Below are positions 7,730-14,812 of a stretch of DNA of 21,385 nt, in pieces; the first letter of the stretch is position 1; every line of letters begins with the position of its first letter. The notes below the pieces were generated by a model that saw only the letters and a program-made list of their open reading frames with translations, was not told the DNA's origin and did no database searches. The translations under genes were made by a program, and so were the position numbers. This DNA is from a virus: positions 1 to 21,385 of the IMG/VR virus record IMGVR_UViG_3300048929_000756. The stretch is one strand, 5' to 3'.

Positions 7730-8385
7730 GCGAGCTGAACGATGCGGCTTGCCAATCGCCTGATATCCGGCGAGGCATCGACCGCCACATCGGGATCAGA
7801 GCTTGCAGCCAGATCAGGAAAAAGCCGGGCCAGATCTTCCGATGATTGCGGCGAGCCCGCACCATATTTCAAAACACCGCCCGAGCTCTGTGCGCCGGGG
7901 AAGGGATTACCAATCTCGTCGGTGGTTGGCCTGAACGATTCAAAAAATTTGAGAACAGGGTTGGCACTGGCCGGGGGAATGTTTTGGTCTCCGGGATTGT
8001 TGCCTGGCGATAAAGCCGGCATTTCGCTTCCCGGAAATGGCTGACCGAATTCGTCTGTTCTCGGCCGAAAATCGAGAACGCTTTTCATCGGAATAGGACC
8101 AAAGCCGTAAGTAGCACCGCCTCCCGGCGTCCCAAATCCAAACCCCGTGGCACCCCCACTCGTTCCGACATTGGGCCCGACTTTTTTTAGCGGACCGAGC
8201 GTGCCGCCAACGGACAGGCCGGTGAGCAGGCCCTCGAGATCGTTGGAGTAGCCGCCGGAGACGCCCAGCCTGGACGAACCAACGTAAGCTTGAGGATAAA
8301 GATTTCCATCGCTATCGACGTACAATCCGCCTCCAAAACCATACGGACTCCCGTAGGTGAATCCGCCGTAGGATCCCTGCTTCAT
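7726..8385 (-). CDS. Gly-rich protein with duplicated FRPxTDExG motif
   Basis: This 219-aa protein starts with a Tyr/Gly-rich domain (FGGGLYVDSDGNLYPQAYVG, then GVSGGYSNDLEGLLTG), continues with a Gly-rich linker, then two copies of one motif: FRPRTDEFGQPFPG (106-119) and FRPTTDEIGNPFPG (151-164). The C-terminus ends in a short helix-like stretch (SPDIRRLASRIVQLA). I do not recognise a family. GGAGA lies 5 nt before the ATG, and the ATG overlaps the membrane-protein stop as ATGA, so the two are coupled. Placement between portal and capsid allows a virion-internal or accessory role; neither is shown. Confidence 0.75.
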   Translation of the reverse strand: MKQGSYGGFTYGSPYGFGGGLYVDSDGNLYPQAYVGSSRLGVSGGYSNDLEGLLTGLSVGGTLGPLKKVGPNVGTSGGATGFGFGTPGGGATYGFGPIPMKSVLDFRPRTDEFGQPFPGSEMPALSPGNNPGDQNIPPASANPVLKFFESFRPTTDEIGNPFPGAQSSGGVLKYGAGSPQSSEDLARLFPDLAASSDPDVAVDASPDIRRLASRIVQLA

Positions 8386-8762
8386 GATTTCTCCGTGTTA
8401 TCCGGCACCGCCCGACGGCTGCAATTTTCCTGGTAAATGACCCAGGACCTGAGCGTGAGAAGCAAATGGATTAGAGACCCACCCAAAACAAGCCAGCCGC
8501 CAAAAACTTCTCCTGCCGAAAAAAGCGACAGCGAGAAACAAAGCCCCGCGATAGTGAATGCCCAGAGAGCGTTCATAAAGTTTTTTTGGATCGGCAAGGG
8601 CGTCAAAGGACTCAGTCCCAGTCCGCCGAGAACGAATTTTTCGGTGAGGCCCTCTGTCAGCTCCTCCGGAATGAGCTTCTTCAAGGCAGAGTCAGCGATC
8701 TGATATTGACAGATGGCGTAGATAAAGATGGCCACACACGGAAAGGCAAACAGAACGGTCAA
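8382..8762 (-). CDS. three-helix membrane protein
   Basis: This encodes 126 aa from a TTG start at 8762. Membrane segments lie near residues 2-21, 63-83 and 88-108, with a charged loop between the first two (EELTEGLTEKF). The TTG is chosen because AGGAGG (8773-8768) sits 5 nt upstream; the longer frame starts at another TTG (8858) without such a site and adds a 32-residue non-hydrophobic lead. The stop overlaps the next ATG. No family recognised; a moron membrane protein (e.g. exclusion) or lysis accessory are possibilities from the size only. Confidence 0.65.
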   Translation of the reverse strand: MTVLFAFPCVAIFIYAICQYQIADSALKKLIPEELTEGLTEKFVLGGLGLSPLTPLPIQKNFMNALWAFTIAGLCFSLSLFSAGEVFGGWLVLGGSLIHLLLTLRSWVIYQENCSRRAVPDNTEKS

Positions 8763-8901
8763 ACTGGCCTCCTCGGGGCTTTTCGAGCCTGGATGGACCG
8801 CCAGTTTACGCCAAGGTTGTATCTCGGCAACATCGCGGCAGCGGAAATTCGATGTCAACGGAAGCCGCTGGCCTATATCGTGGGACGTCGCAGCGCATAA
8901 A

Positions 8902-8936
8902 AAAACCCGCCGCCATCATTACCGGAAGCGGGTTTT
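8902..8936 (-). terminator. terminator-like hairpin, element copy 2
   Basis: Minus-strand 9-bp perfect stem AAAACCCGC/GCGGGTTTT (8928-8936 with 8902-8910) runs directly into a T-rich stretch (plus-strand AAAAAAA at 8899-8905). This is a strong intrinsic-terminator shape between the helical protein gene (stop 9016) and the membrane-protein gene (start 8762). Confidence 0.75.
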
Positions 8937-8958
8937 CACAATTCTTGCGATGATGTGC

Positions 8959-8987
8959 TTATGAAGGCGATTTGCCCGACGTGTCAA
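8959..8987 (-). promoter_or_regulatory. promoter-like box, element copy 2
   Basis: Minus-strand TTGACA (8987-8982), 17-nt spacer CGTCGGGCAAATCGCCT, TCATAA (8964-8959). The -35 is a perfect consensus. It lies just upstream of the hairpin at 8902-8936, giving a possible ~50-nt terminated RNA or a leader with attenuator for the 8762 gene. Confidence 0.55.
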
Positions 8988-9015
8988 ATCGAAAACAATC
9001 GGAAAACGCGCCGCC

Positions 9016-9327
9016 TCACACAATCCCGAATCTCTTCCTCCGTTCTGCGGTGCGCGCCAGCTCCTTCAATTCGACCTGGGCCAGCCTGCCGCCGGCTACG
9101 ACCGACGTAAGATGATCTCGCACCTTGCCGACGATGTTGATCGCGAGGAACAGTTTTTCGCGCGCACCGACGTCGTCGATGGCGCTCGAGCGCCAGGCCG
9201 CCGTGTAACTGTCCTCCAGTCCTCTGAAGGCCTCGCTCAGCAGTTCGTTGTCGAGCAGCTCTTGCGCACGAATGGCCTTTGCGGCGGCTTCAGTAAGTTT
9301 GGTTTCGTCCATCGGTGCTTTTTCCAT
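9016..9327 (-). CDS. helical conserved phage protein after portal block
   Basis: This encodes 103 aa, acidic-to-basic and almost all helical: 'AAAKAIRAQELLDNELLSEAF', then 'REKLFLAINIVGKVRDHLTSV', ending in 'ELARTAERRKRFGIV' (each part under 20 residues as cited: AQELLDNELLSEAF, FLAINIVGKVRDHL, RRKRFGIV). Proteins of this style lie between portal and capsid genes in other proteobacterial prophages; I know no assigned function. The start could be ATG 9327 or ATG 9312 (GGA 10 nt upstream); the frame opens to a TTG at 9423 with a hydrophobic lead that I do not favour. Element copy 2 follows its stop. Confidence 0.7.
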   Translation of the reverse strand: MEKAPMDETKLTEAAAKAIRAQELLDNELLSEAFRGLEDSYTAAWRSSAIDDVGAREKLFLAINIVGKVRDHLTSVVAGGRLAQVELKELARTAERRKRFGIV

Positions 9328-9604
9328 GATGAGAGATCGAACTGGCGAGGCGCTGGCGTCAATCTGCGGCGCAACGGCAAGCGCGGCATCGACAAGCACT
9401 CCAAGCGCCATCCGCAACGCCAATGGCCCTCGCAGGAGTCGGGCGGGGGCTTCGTGCGTGCGGCACGCTCGGGTGCTGTCCTAATTAGGACACTCGGGAA
9501 GGCAGATTAGGACACAGCTTAGTGCGGGTTAGGAAAATTCACGTGTTCGTCGGGCCGCACGACTAGGCAGATATGCTCGACCGGACATGTGGCGGTGGAC
9601 GAAT
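9328..9604. other. intergenic stretch around phased repeats
   Basis: Apart from the repeat array at 9477-9537 and a possible hydrophobic N-terminal extension of the gene below 9327, I see no convincing gene here. The small plus-strand frame starting at 9587 has no recognisable content. Confidence 0.4.
9477..9537. repeat. 22-bp-phased ATTAGGACAC array with palindrome
   Basis: A perfect 16-bp palindrome TGTCCTAATTAGGACA occupies 9477-9492. ATTAGGACAC occurs at 9484-9493 and again at 9506-9515, and a weaker GTTAGGAAAA at 9528-9537. Start-to-start distance is exactly 22 bp both times, about two helical turns. It could be an operator array or the multi-repeat end of an IS21-type element; no transposase gene is present in the window. 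Confidence 0.6.
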
Positions 9605-9811
9605 TTAATTGCCTGCCGATCCAACTTTTACCGAGATCGGACCTCCGTTCGGGGGCTGACTGACAATCGCATAGGCGTTTCCTCGAATGTCGTGAGTAAT
9701 GAAGGAGGGCTTTCCGCCCTTAACGCCCGCGATCGCTTGGGTGCAGAATATCTGAATATGCCCCCTTATGTTACTGTCTAGTGCGCAAGTAAAATCAAGA
9801 ACCGAAGAAAG
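9605..9811 (-). pseudogene. open frame remnant without start codon
   Basis: A 68-codon minus-strand frame runs from just after a TAG (9814-9812) to TAA (9607-9605). It contains no ATG, GTG or TTG. It nevertheless reads as protein-like in its C-terminal part (HDIRGNAYAIVSQPPNGGP, ISVKVGSAGN). It follows the second PWAEE gene by a few bases. I read it as the 3' end of a gene whose front was lost, consistent with the rearranged neighbourhood; chance openness is the alternative. Confidence 0.3.
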
Positions 9812-9818
9812 CTAATGG

Positions 9819-10031
9819 TCAGGGGGACGGGGTTAGATGCCATGGTTTAGTTAGATCCTCGCCATTCACGGCGAGCTTTACCCGGCACCCAGTCCAAACC
9901 CATACGGTCAAATAGTTCGGCCCCGTCGACGTCTCCAGCGTACCTTCCCTGTCGCAATGAATCGTCAACAACAACGAAGACCCCGGCGAAAGAACTATTT
10001 CCTCGGCCCAAGGCTCTACAACCACCGTCAT
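9819..10031 (-). CDS. PWAEE-family small protein, second (N-truncated) copy
   Basis: This encodes 70 aa: MTVVVEPWAEEIVLSPGSS, a middle CDREG loop, then VWVWTGCRVKLAVNGEDL and PWHLTP. It aligns along its whole length with the 87-aa protein at 10403-10666 but lacks that protein's first ~17 residues. Its ATG occupies the same place, relative to the duplicated portal 3' end, as the start codon of the gene at 11436 in the parent locus, so the start context seems to have been captured from another gene. Function unknown; a small beta fold is likely. It may be expressed or be a relic. Confidence 0.6.
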   Translation of the reverse strand: MTVVVEPWAEEIVLSPGSSLLLTIHCDREGTLETSTGPNYLTVWVWTGCRVKLAVNGEDLTKPWHLTPSP

Positions 10032-10349
10032 GGTGGACGACCAGCAGATACTTGCCGGAACGTGCGGGATCGTCGACGTAGTGGTGGCCGTCCCCGGCTT
10101 TGCGCGCACTCGGCGGATGCGGACGCTTCGCCTCTTGCGCGATCTCGGCCTTCAGATGCGCATCAAGCACCGAAAGCTTCGGCGTCGAGGTCGGCCTTGA
10201 TTTTTGCAAGCGCGATTTCGCTCTACGTCTTCACTTGAAGATGGATCGCCTCGTTCTGCGCCTTTTGCGCTTGAAGCTGCGCCTCGTGCGCGGACGTCGC
10301 GGCATCGATCTGCGCTCTCGCCTGCGCGGCCAGAAGCCTCGGATCGGGC
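10029..10349 (-). pseudogene. decayed duplicate of portal 3' end
   Basis: This matches 11434-11760, the coding region for the portal's Gln/Ala-rich helix and C-terminal tail (DGHHYVDDPARSGKYLL). The first 65 bp (10029-10093 versus 11434-11498) are identical; the remainder is roughly 80% alike by eye. It cannot encode the portal tail properly: a TAG lies at 10225-10223 (in LQVKT*SEIALAK), and one extra base near 10181 shifts the frame before KLSVLDAHLKA. Similarity fades past the GGATCGGGC at 10341-10349. It is a partial tandem-type duplication whose parent lies 1.4 kb away. Confidence 0.85.
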
Positions 10350-10402
10350 CGCGGTAAGGGCAGGAGTTGTGGCAAGAGCAAGCTAGATCGCCGGCTCGCC
10401 CT

Positions 10403-10666
10403 CTACGGAAACGGTGTGAGAAGCCATGGCATCTTTAGTTCTTCGCCATTCAAAGCAAGTTTGACCCGGCACCCACCCCAAAGCCACACAACATAATATT
10501 TGGGGTTCGTTTCCACTTCCATTAAATCCTCTTTGTCGTAAGAGATTTTCAGAGACAATGAAGACCCCGGCGACAAGACAACCTCTTCAGCCCAAGGCTC
10601 GATGATCACGGTCAACGGCTCAGGGTTTTTATTATGTATGCGATACTCCAGAGCCTTGTCAGTCAT
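10403..10666 (-). CDS. PWAEE-family small protein, full copy
   Basis: This encodes 87 aa: a polar lead (MTDKALEYRIHNKNPEP), then 'VIIEPWAEEVVLSPGSSLSL', a charged loop, 'YVVWLWGGCRVKLALNGEEL' and 'PWLLTPFP'. Alternating hydrophobics point to a small beta barrel or sandwich. From memory, small proteins with an EPW[AG]EE signature occur in phage and bacterial genomes, but I know no function. The ATG overlaps the upstream stop as ATGA. A truncated paralogue lies at 9819-10031. Confidence 0.75.
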   Translation of the reverse strand: MTDKALEYRIHNKNPEPLTVIIEPWAEEVVLSPGSSLSLKISYDKEDLMEVETNPKYYVVWLWGGCRVKLALNGEELKMPWLLTPFP

Positions 10667-11436
10667 TCGAAGTTCCTCAAGATGTTTGCCAGCAGAGCTG
10701 CACGATGCGCCGCCGAAAGGTTAGATGGATTATCGCGTGCTACACCTTCATAAATTTTCTGGAATGCAGCAACCGATCGTGAGGTAATCCCGGCATCTTT
10801 GAGTTTGGATATTATGTCAGCGGTCGCTTCGGTGGAAGCCCGGCTCGATGCCGCTAGCCCTTGCGTGAAACCAGCAAGTTCACCAAACCTCTGCCGCGTT
10901 ATTCCCTCTGGCAAGGTACCTTCCGCATCGCTGATGGCCTGCCTAGCGGCACTACTTGCGGCAGCTCTGCCGCCATTCAGGAGCGCTGGGTTGGCGAGCC
11001 CATCAGCAACCGCACCCGCTCCAAACAAGCCGAGCGCCTGACCACCCGCAATTGCGAGCGGCGGCGCCAATGCTGAACCGAGACCGAGCGCTCCCACAAT
11101 CTTTGCCGCTGTGGGATGGTTTTGCACAAGATCTACTACCCCTTCCGATTCTGCGCGTTCAGGAGCGGCGAACTGATTGAAGAAATCGGCGAATGACGAA
11201 GGTGAACCACTTCCGATCGGCTCGACCGGCGGTGTGGGTTGGAGCGGACTTTGTGGCGGTGTTTGTGTTTGTTGGGGCTGCGCCGACAAGCCTTGTATCG
11301 GTGTCGCTTGCGCTTGCCCGTTCTGCGCAGGCGGACCCACGCCGCCCGCGGCAAACGGATCGTGCTCCACCGGCACGAGCGAGACGTTTTCAAAATCCGG
11401 CTGGTGATCCACCGGCACCAGCGAGTAGTCATCCAT
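10663..11436 (-). CDS. Pro/Gln-rich protein with duplicated SLVPV motif
   Basis: This encodes 257 aa. The N-terminus carries an imperfect duplication: YSLVPVDHQPDF (4-15) and VSLVPVEHDPF (18-28). Residues ~30-80 are Pro/Gln-rich and probably disordered, then SSFADFFNQFAA (80-91), a Gly/Ala-rich hydrophobic stretch (110-147) that could insert in a membrane, and a helical C-terminus ending AALLANILRNFE. A membrane-active virion-internal (ejection-type) protein is one reading; I recognise no family. The ATG lies 8 nt inside the portal-C end, so it is coupled to the portal. Confidence 0.75.
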   Translation of the reverse strand: MDDYSLVPVDHQPDFENVSLVPVEHDPFAAGGVGPPAQNGQAQATPIQGLSAQPQQTQTPPQSPLQPTPPVEPIGSGSPSSFADFFNQFAAPERAESEGVVDLVQNHPTAAKIVGALGLGSALAPPLAIAGGQALGLFGAGAVADGLANPALLNGGRAAASSAARQAISDAEGTLPEGITRQRFGELAGFTQGLAASSRASTEATADIISKLKDAGITSRSVAAFQKIYEGVARDNPSNLSAAHRAALLANILRNFE

Positions 11437-13087
11437 GGTGGACGACCAGCAGATACTTGCCGGAACGTGCGGGATCGTCGACGTAGTGGTGGCCGTCCTT
11501 GGCTCTACGTGCGCCGGGCGGATAGGTGCGCCGCGTCTTCTCCTGCGCGACCGCAGCTTTCAGATGCGCGTCGAGCACCGAGAGTTTTGCGTCGAGATCG
11601 GCCTTGATCTTCGCCAACGCGATCTCGCTTTGCGTCTTCACCTGAAGGTGGATTGCCTCGTTCTGCGCCTTTTGTGCCTGAAGCTGCGCCTGATGCGCCG
11701 AGGTGGCGGCATCGATCTGCGCTCTCGCCTGCGCGGCGAGCAGTTTCGGATCGGGCGGTGGTGATGGCGGCGCCGGCGGCGGATGCAGCAGCTGCCCGCT
11801 CTCGGGGTTGATCGCGGAGGGGTCGTTGAAGAACTGGCCCGCGTTCTTGTGGCCCATGATCCGCGTCAGTTCCGAGGCGGTATTGTAGAGCTGGAGATCG
11901 CCGACCAGGTTGGCCTTGCCGGCGGAGAGCAGCTCCTTCTGAACGTTGCCGATCGCCATGGTCTGCGCGAACTGCTGCGCCTTGCCGCCGGTGCCGAGCC
12001 CGACATTGACGGTCATATCGTCGCGCGTCTTCCAGTTGCGCGGATCGACATTGACCCAGGCATTGCGCAATCGCACGGTCTGGATCTGCTGGCCGTGCTT
12101 GCGGATCGTGCCATGCAGCAGCGCAAAGATGTCGCGTACACCCTCCGCCATGATCCGCGCGACCAGCTTGATGCGCATTTGCGAGGCCGAGAACACCTGC
12201 GCCACCGCGGTCGCCGACTGGTTCTGTAGCGCGTTGGCGTCCAACCCTTGCGTTTGCCTGGCAAGGCCAGTGCGGGTCTCGAGCTCAGCGTCGAGATATT
12301 GCAGCATCGGGTAGATCGAAGTCGTGATGTCCGGCACCGCCTGCCAGTTCAGCCCGCCCGGCGTCTTGGTGCGCACCACCCCGCCCGGTCGCGAAACCAG
12401 GAGATCGTCGAGCGTGTTGGGACCGGCATTGCTTTCGGCGACCTCGACGCGCGGATTGTTGTGCAAGTAAAGATTATCCAGCGCGCCGCGCTTGAGCGCG
12501 GTCTTTTCCCGCTGGAGCGGCATCACGAGATCAGCGATCGATCGGCCGAAGAAGCGATGCGTCACCGGCACCGGCGTCGTCGCCGCGAACGGGATCACGT
12601 CGAACGGCGTGATGCAAACCTCGCCATTCTGGCGCAGGATCTCGCCCTCGTCGCCGCCGGTGATGACCTGATAGAGGCTGGCGCGGCCATTGCCTTCGTA
12701 ATCCATCCGCACATAGTGCTCGGTGATGCGCACCAGCCGCGCGGCCTTGTTGACGTCGCCGCCGCCGGTACCGAAATGCTCTTCCACCGTATCGCGCGCC
12801 AGCGTCTCGATTTCGGAAGTGCCGGTGTAATCACCGAGCGAGCGAATCTGCTCGGCGTCGAAGCCTTCGTTGATCAGCTGGCTTTCGGTCTTGGTGACCA
12901 CTTCATGAAAACAGTAATTGCAATCGCGGATCGAACGCGCGCCGCGCTCGATGCCGAACTCTTCCGGCGGCACACCGAGCACGCGGGCCTGCGCGAGCTT
13001 CCGGGTGGTGACGATGGTGACGTCATGCGTCACGGTGGGCGCGGGAAGTTCTGACTGCGGGGGTGGCGCAAGCAAGGGAGTAGCCAT
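11429..13087 (-). CDS. portal protein, C-terminal half (P22-type)
   Basis: This encodes 552 aa, starting just before the core block 'THDVTIVTTRKLAQARVLGV', 'PPEEFGIERGARSIRD' and continuing with 'MDYEGNGRASLYQVI', 'HRFFGRSIADLVMPLQREKT' and 'NPRVEV', all typical of P22-type portals. A Pro-rich linker (HPPPAPPSPPPDP) leads to a Gln/Ala-rich helix that may be the barrel-like end, then DGHHYVDDPARSGKYL. Together with the 191-aa half upstream it totals 743 aa, close to P22 portal (725 aa), so neither half is complete alone. AGGAGG (13109-13104) lies 16 nt before ATG 13087; an in-frame CTG at 13096 would be better spaced. In the assembled portal this ring threads DNA. Confidence 0.85.
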   Translation of the reverse strand: MATPLLAPPPQSELPAPTVTHDVTIVTTRKLAQARVLGVPPEEFGIERGARSIRDCNYCFHEVVTKTESQLINEGFDAEQIRSLGDYTGTSEIETLARDTVEEHFGTGGGDVNKAARLVRITEHYVRMDYEGNGRASLYQVITGGDEGEILRQNGEVCITPFDVIPFAATTPVPVTHRFFGRSIADLVMPLQREKTALKRGALDNLYLHNNPRVEVAESNAGPNTLDDLLVSRPGGVVRTKTPGGLNWQAVPDITTSIYPMLQYLDAELETRTGLARQTQGLDANALQNQSATAVAQVFSASQMRIKLVARIMAEGVRDIFALLHGTIRKHGQQIQTVRLRNAWVNVDPRNWKTRDDMTVNVGLGTGGKAQQFAQTMAIGNVQKELLSAGKANLVGDLQLYNTASELTRIMGHKNAGQFFNDPSAINPESGQLLHPPPAPPSPPPDPKLLAAQARAQIDAATSAHQAQLQAQKAQNEAIHLQVKTQSEIALAKIKADLDAKLSVLDAHLKAAVAQEKTRRTYPPGARRAKDGHHYVDDPARSGKYLLVVHHG

Positions 13088-13128
13088 GATGTTCAGCTCA
13101 ATGCCTCCTGGACATGACGAGAGATCGC

Positions 13129-13145
13129 GCTCGCGCTTGGCGCGA
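13129..13145. other. perfect 7-bp hairpin before portal-C
   Basis: CTCGCGC TTG GCGCGAG folds with a 3-nt loop between the gene ending at 13214 and the portal-C start. It lacks a T tract on either strand, so a terminator call is not supported; an mRNA stabilising or processing role is possible. Confidence 0.4.
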
Positions 13146-13213
13146 GACGCCGTGATGGATCAGGGGTTGTCGTGGGATTTGTCGGGCGGCGGGGTTGCGC
13201 GCCCGTTAGCCGC

Positions 13214-14041
13214 TCAGCTGGCGTTGAGACGCCGCAGATATTCGAGATAGGCACCGTTGAGCGACAGCGATCCGTCGGGTGATGGTTGTAACGGCAGCGT
13301 CGTGAACGGCGAGCCTTGCGATGGGTCGTAGGTTCGCCGAGCTAGAAATCGCGTCGGCCCGTTGTCCGCAACATTCGATGCTTGATCCGGTTGCAGCGGC
13401 GGCGAAGTCATATCAGCGGCAAGCGGAGAGTTCGGGCCTGCGCTCAGCAATCGAGAGAAGAGAGACGCCGGCGCATTCGCATCAAGAGACGTAAAGGCTG
13501 ACACTGACGGCGATGCCGCTTGCGTCAGGATCGGTGCAGCGCCAACTGGGGGCTCGGAGCGTCGCGGATTTTGCGACGGGCTGGGAGACGGCGAAAGATC
13601 CAAGCCCGGGGTTTCTGGAGGGTTCGGCGCTTGCAACGTGATCGGACGTTCGTGAACGGCATTTGGGTCCGACGGCTCCCGAATAATTCTATCTCTATCA
13701 GTTGGATCCCTATCGCCCGCAACCTGATTGAGTTGATCGATAGTATCATCGACCAACCGGACGACGGAATCCAGGATATGACTGGGATCGTCCGCATATT
13801 GCTTTGAAGTGAGAACGGAAGCCTTGAAGTTCTTTAGATCCCGAACCGTACTGTCATATTCGGGTGCGTTGACCGGCGGCTTTCGCGGCCCATCCGGAGT
13901 GAACGATCCCGGTCCATTCAAATAAAAATCGATAACGTCATTTGCTTGAGCCATAAGTTCGGCTCTATCGGCTTCCGTTATCTTTGCGAGCTGCCCCACG
14001 AAACCTGGCGGCGGCAAGGGACTGCTTTCGATAGTTGCCAT
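13214..14041 (-). CDS. largely disordered Pro-rich protein inside portal gap
   Basis: This encodes 275 aa. Residues ~15-115 look helical (ADRAELMAQANDVIDFYL, then VRLVDDTIDQLNQVAG), followed by a long Pro/Ser/Asp-rich disordered part and a short C-terminal helix (LNGAYLEYLRRLNAS). Near the end it carries PTRFLARR, which resembles PPVRVLSRR in the M23 protein and PPIRRLA in the gene at 18229-18796, followed in all three by a Pro-rich stretch and a terminal helix. I recognise no family. It separates the portal halves. The ATG at 14041 has only a weak purine run (GGGGG) upstream. Confidence 0.7.
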   Translation of the reverse strand: MATIESSPLPPPGFVGQLAKITEADRAELMAQANDVIDFYLNGPGSFTPDGPRKPPVNAPEYDSTVRDLKNFKASVLTSKQYADDPSHILDSVVRLVDDTIDQLNQVAGDRDPTDRDRIIREPSDPNAVHERPITLQAPNPPETPGLDLSPSPSPSQNPRRSEPPVGAAPILTQAASPSVSAFTSLDANAPASLFSRLLSAGPNSPLAADMTSPPLQPDQASNVADNGPTRFLARRTYDPSQGSPFTTLPLQPSPDGSLSLNGAYLEYLRRLNAS

Positions 14042-14190
14042 GTTAGGCCCCCAATCGATCTACGTTACCAACTTGAGCGGCGGGACTATTGGACAAATAC
14101 GATTGCGATAGGAGGCGTCGCCAAGGGCAACGCCGCCGGCAGTAGGCCTTGATAGAAGCCGTACGAGCAATGGCTTTTGCTTTATCGTCG

Positions 14191-14643
14191 TTATAGCGGC
14201 TGCCCCAAGCCTCTCCTATCGTCCCGCCAATCCGGTGACAGGAGACGGAACTTCAGAAAGAGCGAGCCTATGCGCACGTTTTCAACAGTCATCCCGTCCC
14301 TGACTTTTTCGCCTTTAAATATGGGCTCTTGATGCAATGCTTCGCGTAGATCGAGGACTGTCACGTCGCGACCATACTCGAAGTAGCAGCAGTCGGGGTT
14401 GTGGCTACGCAGGTGCAACCTGACAATCCGGGACATCGCGCGGCGCAAATCAATATCGACTTGCAGCCCCAGCTCTTTCAGTTCTACGTGACACATCTGA
14501 TCGAACTGACAAATCGACAAGCTTGCGTCTTGGCCTGACTGGGTATCGGCACCGATTTGGACGACGTAATCAGCTGCACGCGCAACGCGGCCCGATAGAA
14601 GTAGGCCCACGACGGCGAGTACGGTGGTGAATTGAGTCTTCAT
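14191..14643 (-). CDS. exported Cys-containing protein inside portal gap
   Basis: This encodes 150 aa. MKTQFTTVLAVVGLLLSGRV then ARA-AD is a clear Sec signal peptide with cleavage after residue 23. The mature part has C45, C51 and a C85-C86 pair, plus beta/alpha segments with 'MSRIVRLHLRSHNPDCCYF'. I know no family. ATG 14643 is preferred over the longer frame because the signal peptide starts there, with GGGA about 7 nt upstream. A promoter-like sequence lies ~90 nt upstream, so it looks like a self-contained moron gene. Periplasmic location is inferred. Confidence 0.7.
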   Translation of the reverse strand: MKTQFTTVLAVVGLLLSGRVARAADYVVQIGADTQSGQDASLSICQFDQMCHVELKELGLQVDIDLRRAMSRIVRLHLRSHNPDCCYFEYGRDVTVLDLREALHQEPIFKGEKVRDGMTVENVRIGSLFLKFRLLSPDWRDDRRGLGQPL

Positions 14644-14728
14644 GCAAATTCCCATCACTCCAAGCTCATGGTTTCGCCGGCGGACACGACCCTGCGCGAC
14701 TGACCATGCAACCTCAGGGCGCCTGTCG

Positions 14729-14758
14729 ATGATAGAACATAACAGGAACGACAATCAA
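14729..14758 (-). promoter_or_regulatory. putative promoter of exported-protein gene
   Basis: Minus-strand TTGATT (14758-14753), 18-nt spacer, TATCAT (14734-14729). The DNA here is AT-richer than its surroundings and lies between the portal-N stop and the start at 14643. It would give independent expression of the inserted genes. Confidence 0.4.
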
Positions 14759-14812
14759 CACTGTTTTCGATCATCCCCCGCTAAGCGGCTTCCAGACACG
14801 ATAGAGCGCGCC

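Noticed and set aside
7394-7738. Open frames on both strands in the capsid leader
   Set aside because: No ribosome sites, no protein-like pattern, and overlap with hairpins and the host-type palindrome.
12248-13054. 268-aa plus-strand open frame
   Set aside because: Opposite the portal C-terminal half, which matches a known family; the plus frame is low-complexity Arg/His/Asp.
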